Source of the DNA: Kalaharituber pfeilii
Taxonomy: Eukaryota; Ascomycota; Pezizomycetes; Pezizales; Pezizaceae
Direction of reading: 5' to 3'
Length of the DNA: 64,000 nt
Assembly: GCA_015179045.1 (NCBI GenBank)
Contig: WHUZ01000001.1
Span: 62,001 to 126,000, forward strand
The notes beneath the pieces were generated by a model. It saw only the letters and a list, made by a program, of their open reading frames with translations, was not told the DNA's origin and ran no database searches. This document shows, piece by piece, positions 55,901-64,000 of the stretch (positions within the stretch are counted from its first letter, which is position 1; each line of letters starts with the position of its first letter). Both the position numbers and the translations under genes were made by a program.

Positions 55901-58128
55901 TTGGCGATCCCACTTTTGGCAAGCACGATCTCAAGTTTGTATGCAACGCCGCCGCGGAGCAAGGAGGACCGCTCTACCCCAACGGGCAAGGAAGGTACAG
56001 GTATCTTGGATGCTTCAAGGAAAATAATCCCGGGAGACAGCTCGAGATGCAATTATACGGATCGGACACGAACACGAACAACAAGTGTATACAGGACTGT
56101 TTTGCGCATGCGAAGAATTACATCTATGCGGGTACGCAGTACCATAGGGAGTGCTGGTGCGGGAATAAGTTGCCAACGTTGAAGGTGGGGGAACAAGATT
56201 GCAATTTTGATTGCACTGGGTGCGTACATTCTTATATACTCCCCTCCAACTTGCCGCCGCCCCACTCATTTCACAGCCTTAAATACTGACTGAAATGTGT
56301 TTGCAGTAATGGAACTCAAATTTGCGGGGGAAACGGCTACCTTGGTGGCGGCTCCTACATCAGCCTATTCGGGGACTCGGAACGTATCGGCAATGGCACA
56401 GGCAACGCTAGCGGCACAGTTACCCTGAGCTCCACTACTTCCACCGCGCCCACTGGCGGACCAACTATCAACCCTGGTAATGCCGCTTTCGCATATGCAG
56501 GATGCTACGCCGAGCCTCCGACGGGTCGTGCCTTGTCCACTCTTTGGGGTGACGATGGGATGACTGTGAACAAGTGCTTTGAGAGATGCCCTGCGTTCAA
56601 CTACGTCGGTCTGGAGTACGGACGAGAGTGCTGGTGCGGGAATATCTTGAATAGTGGTGCAGCACTGAAGCCGGATGCGGAGTGTAATATGCTGTGTCAA
56701 GGGAACGCAGGGGAATATTGTGGGGCGGGGGGTAGGTTAAATTTGTATACGAAGAAGACAGAAACATTGACTACTACGACGAGCACAAGCAGCTCTGCAG
56801 TCGTGGTGGAGACATCATCGTTATCAGTGGGTACGGGCGAGACCAGTGGCATTACAACTACCATTAGTACTACAGCCTCCGCCACCATCAGTACTACAGC
56901 CTCCACCACCGTCAGCGCTACCCCTACTGGGCCCGTTGTCATTGCGAGTGCCCTAGGATACACGCACATAGGCTGCTACACGGAAGCCACGAATGGCCGC
57001 GCACTCCCGGACAAATTTCTCGCATCTGACACGATGACAGTGCCAAAGTGTGTTGGTTTCTGCAGCGACAGTGGGTACAACTACGCAGGGGTGGAGTACA
57101 GCACGGAATGTTGGTGCGGAAATGCGTTGGCAGAGGGGGCGGTGCTGGCGAGTGACCAGGCGCAGTGTAATATGTTGTGCGCAGGGGATAAATTGAGTTA
57201 TTGTGGAGGATCGGTTAGGTTGAATGTGTATCGGAAAGCAGGAACGGCAGACTCAAAGGTGGGGTCGAGTGTGGTGAGTTCGACGCCTACGACTAGTATC
57301 TCCACCTCCGACGCACCCCCTCCACCTACCTCCACTACGCTAGAACTCTCCACCTCCAACCCACCCCCTCCACCTACCTCCACCACGCCAGAACTCTCCA
57401 CCTCCAACCCACCCCCTCCACCTACCTCCACCACCGAACTCTCCACCACCGCGAAACTCTCCATCACCACTACCTCCTCCTCCCTCTCCCCAACACCCAC
57501 ACCATCCCCCTGGGAATACCTCGGCTGCGCCCAGGAGACGACGCCCCGTCTTCTCGGCGGCGCAACTACCACCTCTCCTAACATGACGCTCTCTCTCTGT
57601 CACAACTTTTGCCTGTCCAAAAACCTACCCCTCGCCGGGCTTGAGTACGCTAAGGAATGCTACTGCGGCCTCGCTCTGCCTCCTAACTACCCACTCAACG
57701 CCACTGGCTGCTCGTCCCCGTGCGCAGGGAACCCCTCCCAGATCTGCGGCGGCTCGAGCCGGCTGAGCATTTACAATAACACCTTGTACATCCCGCCGTC
57801 GACCCCGAAGGTGGTTCTGGGAGGCCAATGGCTGTGGGAAGGGTGCTTTACAGAGGTAGCGGGGCGTGCGGTAGCAGGTTACGGGTTTAGCAATAGTACA
57901 AGCATGACGGTGGAGATGTGCGTGAAGGGGTGCGGGGAGCGGGGGTGGACTGTTGCGGGGCTAGAGTACGCGAGAGAGTGTTGGTGTGGGAATGAGGTTA
58001 AGAAGGAGAGTGTGTTGGTGGTCGAAAAAGAGTGTAATATGTTATGTACGGGGAATGTGACGGAATTCTGTGGGGGACGGAGTAGGGTGGGTGTGTATAT
58101 GAAGAATAATACGATGACGCCACTGTAG
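52961..58128 (+). CDS. Secreted PQQ-propeller / ASH / five-WSC-domain protein
   Basis: Five exons (52961-53109, 53176-54083, 54188-54302, 54378-56219, 56307-58128) encode 1611 residues. The introns (66, 104, 75 and 87 bp) have GT-AG ends and restore the frame each time. Residues 1-30 are a signal peptide (LLGMLIALVMALVSVVQVAA, cleavage near ALA). Residues 36-550 form a PQQ-type beta-propeller (GGDNTRTGYQT at the start; KSGKLYFLNL). Residues 550-930 look like three ASH/choice-of-anchor-D beta-sandwiches (VQFGEVTIGD, VSFPGTITGE, FDFGTVYQQT). Five WSC domains follow at about 933, 1068, 1223, 1407 and 1514, each with GC(Y/F)xE, a (W/Y)CG core and a CGG or CGA end. Ser/Thr/Pro linkers include a 16-residue repeat. 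No GPI signal or membrane helix is visible. WSC domains bind glycans, so a wall-associated or secreted carbohydrate-binding role is inferred; any enzymatic activity is unknown. The ATG is the first in frame and directly precedes the signal peptide. Confidence 0.9.
57290..57480 (+). repeat. Coding minisatellite in the WSC linker
   Basis: About three tandem copies of a 48-bp unit encode STSNPPPPPTSTTPEL-type repeats between the third and fourth WSC domains. The first copy differs (STSDAPPPPTSTTLEL) and the third is shortened. Such Pro/Ser/Thr repeats are probably O-glycosylated spacers, and their copy number is likely to vary between strains. Confidence 0.85.
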
Positions 58129-58652
58129 GTGTAGACGGAAGTTAGAGACAGGGCAGGAGGTGTTCTTCATCTTTCTGTTTTCTTTCTTATTCTGTTTCTT
58201 TCCCTTTTCCTCCTCAGCTTCTGAGAATCTATTTGGGTATGAGAACATGAAACCATTTCTGTTTATATTTTTCCCCTCCCTTTCCTTCCCTTCTTTTTCC
58301 TTTTTGCATGTGTATATGGTACCTCACTTCACCTCATCGTTTCATCTTTCTACATGCGCGGTAAAAAAAACCGCATACCACCTACCTAAATCCAATACCC
58401 ACCGGAGCATCTGGAAACACATACTATAGGTTATTTGTAGTATATTACATAAGTAGTAATATTCCAATGACGTCAAGATTGCTACGATTCAAGCTGTATT
58501 TCGAGTCAATGATTTCAATTCAATTCAATTCAATCATGGTGGTCGAAATTGGAAATTGATATATTGAGATTGGAGCGTAGGGCGGGAGATCATGTACTTT
58601 TGTATAAGCCTGAGAAAATGCCTCTGATTCACCCACCGCACCCAGAACCGGT
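58129..58652. other. 3' flank of the WSC gene
   Basis: The sequence is pyrimidine-rich (58165-58215 and 58270-58310), as expected of a 3' untranslated region. A small hairpin gcggtaaaaaaaaccgc lies at about 58360. A short tandem caatt repeat lies near 58515-58536. No downstream gene was recognised. Confidence 0.4.
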
Positions 58653-60483
58653 ACCAGTACTGGATAGGATACGATCTGCGGATAGGAAGCGACGGGGATT
58701 AGAGTACCCTCCCCAATTACCAACACAGTCAATATTTGATTGAATAGTAAATACATATATACGATGCTGTGAGTATGGGCCAAATTGAGTGCGCTGATTC
58801 TAAATCTGCAGTCAAAAGAACGAAAAAGCTACACCTAAAGTATCTACAATTTTATACACCTCACTACCTTGCAGAATACCCCCCTCCAGCATTCACGAGC
58901 TCATACTCATCTTACAGCATTCCACCCACTAGTACATTGCTGGCAGTGGTGCCTCCAGTGTTATAGTATGATAAGAGATTAGCAGAAGCTCAAGGCTTGC
59001 ACTATAGCACTATACGTACCTTCTTATATAGAGCCTAAATCTATTTTTTAGTTCAAATTAGTGACTTCAAGCATGTCACCTCTGGATTGTGACTTCAGCA
59101 ACTTCCTAGCTGGCTGCGAATTGACTTCTATAGATCTAGGAGCTCATGTAGATGCTGCACCTTCTCTCCCAAACACCTCACAGCTCTAGTACTATGAGAG
59201 TTTAACTCTAAAAGCTCTACTGCACCACTACTCTACTATCAGCTTCAACCCTCACCTCACCCTAACCACAATAGCTCATTGCCTACACTATTGCCCATAT
59301 TCTTGACTACATCCTTACTTATCATAGCCACAGCTATATTGTTTGTACTTGACTCATAGTCCAGCAACAGCTATTTAACTGTTTTGGCTCGGTTAAGTAG
59401 CTACTTCTGTTATTTTTAAGAAGTTAATAAAAAAAATACCAGTAACTGCCTGTTAACTCTTAATAGAAGGATATACTGGTTTCTTGTATCACTGATGAGA
59501 TATTACTACCTGCTCTTGTACTAGGTTCTACTTCAATCCTAGTAGAGGTGACTCTGGTTATAATATAGGTAAGAATCCGACCGATTTCTTTACTATAACT
59601 AGTTTTTACTATAACAAACGCACTTTCTTTACCTGTATACATAAAAAAATCTGGCCCATCCCTTCACTACAGTGAGTTTTTCACTAAAAAGAGGTTTATT
59701 ATAACCAGAATTACTTGTATTCAAATTATCATAAGTCTTACTTTATCGAGCTCCTCCTCTACTATCTCCCATATGTTCTAGTAATTCTCACATCAGTGTA
59801 AGTCTCAAATTCACACATATTACCACTTGACAGCATCCTTCCATGCTCTCCGTGCTAGTTATATAGATGAGAGCTAGAAAAATACTAGAGAGGAGAAGAG
59901 GTAGCAGAGCCACCTATATAGCTGAATTCTTGGAGGTAGAGCTGCTAGAGACTCAGATATCTGAAGAAGTAGTGGCATTTGCATGCACTCTTCTACCCAA
60001 TATATATGGAGCTTGATTCCAAACCGGTATCTTCAATTCTCCTCCTCTGAAGAGCTAAATAAGATTGGGATTAATAACTAGAAAAATATATGAACTTTTG
60101 GAAATATATATAATAGTACTTACAATGCTATACAATAGATCTTGAGCTTCTACTAACCTTATATTATAATTTAGTCCTCACAACCCCGTTGCCATCAGTA
60201 GGCAGGCGAGTAGTGTATTTTAGAATGGGTATAAGCTTATGAGGGCCGGAGGGGGGTATTCTGCAAGGTAGTGAGGTGTATACAACTGTAGAAGCTGTAG
60301 ATATAGCTTTTTGGTCCTTTTGACTGCAGATTTAAAATCAGCGTACTCAATTTAGCCCATACTCAATGCATCACATATATGTATTTACTATTCTGTGAAA
60401 TATTGACCACATTTGGTAGTTGGGGAGGGTACTCTAATCCCGGTCGCTTCCTATCCGCAGATCGTATCCTATCCAGTACTGGT
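58653..60483. mobile_element. Non-autonomous DNA transposon with about 250-bp TIRs
   Basis: The left arm (58653 to about 58905, starting accagtactggataggatac) is repeated inverted at about 60235-60483. Shared phrases include cgatctgcggataggaagcg, gtcaaaagaac and ggagggggtattctgc. Identity is about 85-90 percent. The interior, about 1.3 kb, has no transposase frame and carries a nested MITE (59545-59717). The exact ends and TSD are obscured because a family-2 tail adjoins the right end. Confidence 0.75.
59545..59717. mobile_element. pogo-type MITE nested in the long-TIR element
   Basis: The ends GAGGTGACTCTGGTTATAAT and, reversed, CAAGTAATTCTGGTTATAAT are inverted repeats with TA on both sides (59543-59544 and 59718-59719). 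The TIR is related to those at 39781 and 18930. No coding capacity is present. Confidence 0.8.
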
Positions 60484-60527
60484 ACGTGATTTTTAAAAAA
60501 AAAAAAAAAAAAAGCCCAGAACCGGTA
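60484..60527 (+). mobile_element. Family-2 tail remnant at the transposon end
   Basis: tacgtgattttt followed by A20 adjoins the right TIR, resembling the last bases of the family-2 tail. Possible TSD copies are ccagtactggta and ccagaaccggta (10 of 12), but the first overlaps the TIR, so the reading is ambiguous. Confidence 0.45.
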
Positions 60528-61309
60528 GCTGGGGTTTAAAGAAAGCTCATACCATGCGCCTGAAGTTGTTTTTTTTTTTTTCTCCCTTTGGGGGTCATCT
60601 GCGTCCGCTCCTTTTTGGGTACCGGAAGTGGGCATTTTCACACTCGGCAGGTTAGAGTTGGAGGACTCATGGTTGGCCCTTTTTGTCTATTTTTCACCCC
60701 CCTGTCTCGTGCTCAAATACCTTCCTCCCCACAACACGAACATACCCTGGCTTGTCTATGATCTTGTTTCCCTTATCGATGTGGCTGTGTTAGAGGTGGT
60801 CTTTTCAATGTACAGAGTCGTGTGGTACTGTACTTGTCACTCTCCCCTTTTGTGATATCTTCCTCGTAATGCAAGAGATGCCTTCACCGCTGCAGCTCGC
60901 TTAGCAAGCCTATTCGAAGCCCTGACTTCCATTCATGTGCTAGCCAAATTGAAAGTATCTGCACAAGCTGACTAATGCGCGTAGAAGCCAAACAGTACGC
61001 TCCATGCTGTAGCTCTCCATTACAAGCTACCCGTCACAGCAGTACTGCCGACAACCTTCTTCAGCATCACTAATGTCAGCCGCTATAGAATTACAATGGG
61101 TTGGCAGAAGATTCAACTATTCTGGTTCCCAAGCAGAGAAATGCATACAAAATGCTGCATTTATGCATTAGTCAGTTTGTCTGGATAGATTTCCATCTGG
61201 CTAGTGCACACGCTTACGCCTAGACTGCCTGTATCTAGATATACACATTACACCATCTAAATCACGTACTTGATTTACTTGATCTTATAGATAGCATTCA
61301 CACTGCGCG
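60528..61309. other. Unassigned stretch
   Basis: A T13 run near 60568 has no bracketing TSD. No gene was recognised. Confidence 0.4.
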
Positions 61310-61405
61310 GACCGTTCATCAACCCTCCAGGCCAGTCATGAATGACTGAGTAGCCCGGATCACTGGTCAACAGTCCGGGCTGGTAGTCGTGTGGACGACT
61401 TAACT
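61310..61405. repeat. GC-rich GGCCCG-type repeat, fragment c
   Basis: cctccaggccagtcatgaat, gagtagcccggatcactggt and cagtccgggctggtagtcgt resemble the terminal arrays of transposon A and fragments a and b. Confidence 0.45.
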
Positions 61406-61781
61406 GTGACTGCAGGATCAAGCAGAAGTTTTAGAGGTCGTCAGAGTGTTAATTAAGACAGCATAAAGAGCCCATCCTCACGGAAGACCCTAGTTTCTTT
61501 TAACCAACAGTGGTAATGAAAGAATTTCGTATATAGGCTACGGACGTACGGCATCAACACCTTATGAGTAACGTTAGGTTGGAAAACTAGAGCTACATGT
61601 AATATAATTCCCTGTTAGTCTTTGTTTGAAAACAGGACGTACAGTAATGTCATATTGGCAATACCGAGTGTAGTGTAGCTTCTTATCTGGCTTCCTTTTA
61701 AGAGCAGACGACTGAAAGAGCGGGTGTTTGCCGCGTGAGACACAAGTGTTTATATACGAAGTGTGCCATAATGGCAACCAT
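61406..61781. other. Unassigned stretch
   Basis: Nothing recognised. Confidence 0.35.
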
Positions 61782-61867
61782 CTCCGGCGAACCTTTTTTT
61801 TTTTTTACTTTTATCTCACATAGCCCCGCTTGCGGCTGTTCACCATGGCAGGACCTCCGGCGAACCT
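61782..61867 (-). mobile_element. Family-2 micro-retroinsertion, 60 bp, 13-bp TSD
   Basis: The insert at 61795-61854 starts with a T run, then atctcacatagccccgcttg, cggctgttcaccatggcagg and ac. ctccggcgaacct flanks it (61782-61794 and 61855-61867). Read 5' to 3' it begins gtcctgccatgg, the common family-2 start. Confidence 0.9.
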
Positions 61868-61991
61868 CAACCCTAGGGTATTTCCCGCTTCGCATACCAT
61901 ACTCCCCTCTTAATGCAATTCGGGCTCGTGCTGGTTTGCGGTCATCTGCCCACGCCCTCTGGAAGCAATTGACGTATGTCCAGCGATAATA

Positions 61992-62767
61992 CAGTCTACC
62001 CTCGATAGAATACTCGATATAAGAATATCTTTGATATAAGAATATGACCAGCCCGCTCCTATATAAATTAAGAATATTTTCATTATAAGAAATATTCTTA
62101 ATTTTTCTTGCTTAGTCATGTACATATTCTAATATCGAATGTGCAATAATACTAATTGGGGAGCTTATCGATAAGAGATACCCCGCCTCTCGGCATCATT
62201 TCCATGTACCGTATACAGACACACTTGATCTAAATGTAATTCATCATTACGAGCAGCTGTAGAATTCTTTGAGTGTGGAATTTACTTAAGTGAACCTCCT
62301 GATTCGATTCATATACTCATCATGCCTCCTGCTGGAGCTCCTAAATGTCAAAATTGGAACCAAGCTGAGCATCAAGATATACATGCAGCAGAAAATCCAA
62401 ACTGTGGCTGGTGGGCAATCAAATGGTGGTATAGGCAAAAGGATCCAGATAAGACATGAACCTTTCAAACCAGTGATACAGCATACCAAGTAGACAAGAA
62501 TCACAGACTTTCTTTCTTGTATGTATACCTACACTCCCAGTCGAAGAACAGATACCGATTGCCTGTATAACAATAGCAAAAGAGAACTAGCGATTGAGTA
62601 GAATTTAGTGTATACCATATGCGAGTTTATCTAGGGATTTAGTGGTGGTATAGCTAGTGTCATGTATATTATATGACTGAATCTCCACTCTACTTGATAT
62701 AAGAATATATTCGATATAAGAATATTTGCCTGCCACCTGATCATATTCTTATATCGACAGTGTACTG
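61992..62767. mobile_element. pogo-like TIR element, 776 bp
   Basis: The ends CAGTCTACCCTCGATAGAAT and, reversed, CAGTACACTGTCGATATAAG are imperfect inverted repeats followed by several gatataagaatat words. TA lies on both sides (61990-61991 and 62768-62769). A short frame in the middle (MPPAGAPKCQNWNQAEHQ, near 62322) could be a vestige of a coding region, but it is too short to name. Confidence 0.7.
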
Positions 62768-62769
62768 TA

Positions 62770-62926
62770 TCCTGTATGGGGTGTATGATGTTGGTTCGCA
62801 GGTGTGTCTTGCCAAACCCTTGCAGAACGTCGTTGCTCATATCAATTACTGCTGGCCGTGAAGCTATTTGACTAGCCCCTGACATAGCGGTGCCCATTGG
62901 GATCTGTTGGTATGGAGAAAGGCATT
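62770..62926. other. Short unassigned spacer
   Basis: Nothing recognised between the pogo-like element and the hAT element. Confidence 0.3.
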
Positions 62927-62934
62927 TGTAGGAT

Positions 62935-63545
62935 CAGTGTTCCCAACGGGCCGGCCAGGCCAGGCCATTCAGGCTGCTTTGTGAGTTAAGTTATACAGTA
63001 GCTATATACAGAACGTACTCTAAATTCTACGTATACCTCATTCTCTAATGTTTAGGGTTTTGCTTGCTGATTTTACACCGCCAGTATCGCTTTCCATTAG
63101 CCCGCCAGTATCGCTTTCCATTAGCCATGCACAGCTTCACCATACTGTCAAATCCAACTCGCCAGATTTTTGTAACCCAAATTCCAGAAGACTCGATATC
63201 GGCATCAGATTGGACTGCACTATGGAGAGTGAAGAATACTAAAGGAATCATCATCACCAGTACCGGTGGTTGGAATGTCTGTCTCCCTGCAGTACTAATA
63301 AGAAATCAGTATATAGTCAAGCGGTACAAAAAAAAATTACTTACCTGAATACCTTCGAAAAGCGCTGCTCAATAAAAAAAAAGTCTAGATAGTTATCCGA
63401 AAATATTGAAAGGTTCATATTAAATCCGTGTCCAAGTAACCTGAAGGTGGCCCCTGAAATAGCCTCGTAACCAGCCCTCCTGCCCCTGAAATTGCTTGAA
63501 CGGTCTGAATGGCCTGGTCGGCGGCCTGGCCGGTTGGGAACACTG
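62935..63545 (-). mobile_element. hAT-type element, 611 bp, perfect 8-bp TSD
   Basis: The element starts CAGTGTTCCCAACGGGCCGG and ends with the complement of CAGTGTTCCCAACCGGCCAG. It is flanked by tgtaggat on both sides (62927-62934 and 63546-63553). CAGTG ends with an 8-bp duplication are diagnostic of hAT. On the minus strand a frame reads SGIWVTKIWRVGFDSMVKLC and NGKRYWRCKISKQN, resembling a BED-type zinc finger at the start of a hAT transposase. A GGCKRYWR-type segment is duplicated (aatggaaagcgatactggc twice). The catalytic part is missing, so it is non-autonomous. A partial copy lies at 35149-35535. Confidence 0.9.
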
Positions 63546-63553
63546 TGTAGGAT

Positions 63554-63752
63554 TGGGGCCTGACACTAGAAAGAAGATAGTGGTCACCATTTGGGTAAGA
63601 AGGCAATGGTATACATTGTGCATATAGTCTGCATAAGATACCTCTTGTACCTCTGAGGGATTGATAGATAACACGGAGGAAAAAGGACAAGCTCGCCTTC
63701 TCAATTCATAGGTTACCCCTGTCTGGTGCGATCCACAACTTAAACTCATCAA
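63554..63752. other. Unassigned spacer
   Basis: Nothing recognised. Confidence 0.3.
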
Positions 63753-63836
63753 GGTCCTTGAGTTGCCCTGCCATGGCGAACAGCTGCATGCGAGGTCACG
63801 TGACCAAAAAAAAAAAAAAAAAAGGGTCCTTGAGTT
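63753..63836 (+). mobile_element. Family-2 micro-retroinsertion, 60 bp, 12-bp TSD
   Basis: The insert at 63765-63824 starts gccctgccatggcgaacagc, continues gcgaggtcacgtgacc and ends in A18 and a G. ggtccttgagtt flanks it (63753-63764 and 63825-63836). It is the cleanest example of the family-2 unit in the window. Confidence 0.95.
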
Positions 63837-64000
63837 TCCCTGCCCCACCGATAAGCTCCCCAACTCTGACCAGATAGCACCTACCTTACTCAAATTCCAT
63901 TTGTCCCTTCTCATATATGGGGATGCAAGGAGCTATTTTGACCTTGCATGGGGAGCCCACTTGAGGCTCAGCCAATAATGTTTCCAATGCCTTATCCGCA
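63837..64000. other. Unassigned end of window
   Basis: Nothing recognised in the last 164 bases. Confidence 0.3.

Overview
This looks like a gene-poor, transposon-rich interval of a filamentous ascomycete genome. Truffle-like Pezizales genomes have this texture, but the assignment is an inference. The reasons are short GT-AG introns (66-152 bp), a secreted protein with five fungal WSC domains, relics of a Tad-type LINE (ORF2 with RNase H and a terminal CCHC-like knuckle), TA-flanked pogo/mariner-type MITEs, and AT-rich blocks that look mutationally degraded. No bacterial operons, CRISPR arrays, rRNA genes or convincing tRNA genes were seen.

Only two convincing host genes are present, both on the plus strand. 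At 16296-17472 there is a three-exon gene for a 317-residue protein with a SANT/homeodomain-like fold (motif VPALQMR), probably a DNA-binding factor. At 52961-58128 there is a five-exon gene for a 1611-residue secreted protein: signal peptide, PQQ-type beta-propeller, about three ASH-like beta-sandwich domains, then five WSC domains joined by Ser/Thr/Pro linkers. It has no C-terminal membrane segment, so it is probably an extracellular or wall-bound carbohydrate-binding protein.

The remainder is mobile DNA. 0-5 kb: AT-rich repeats, a TIR transposon carrying a minisatellite, and two solo LTRs. 7-13 kb: MITEs and LINE tails. 15-25 kb: the SANT-like gene, a pogo-type MITE with a nested 90-bp MITE, and very short retroinsertions. 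25.4-27.0 kb: a second copy of the minisatellite transposon. 29-34 kb: a nest of LINE copies inserted into one another, whose target-site duplications (TSDs) allow the order to be read. 34-52 kb: LINE ORF1 relics, MITE pairs and long unassigned stretches. 58-64 kb: a long-TIR element, a hAT element with a perfect 8-bp TSD, and further retroinsertions.

The most interesting signal is a population of extremely short poly(A)-tailed insertions, mostly 19-90 bp, with 9-16-bp TSDs. They fall into two tail families. Family 1 is the 3' end of the LINE and ends in a hairpin whose stem shows compensatory changes between copies. Family 2 is a unit of about 40 nt plus poly(A); independent copies start at the same nucleotide, like a miniature SINE. 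One event consists of nothing but a poly(T) tract flanked by a 12-bp TSD. Together they explain most of the long A/T homopolymers here. Two larger copies (38.2 and 46.3 kb) join part of LINE ORF1 directly to these tails with ORF2 missing.
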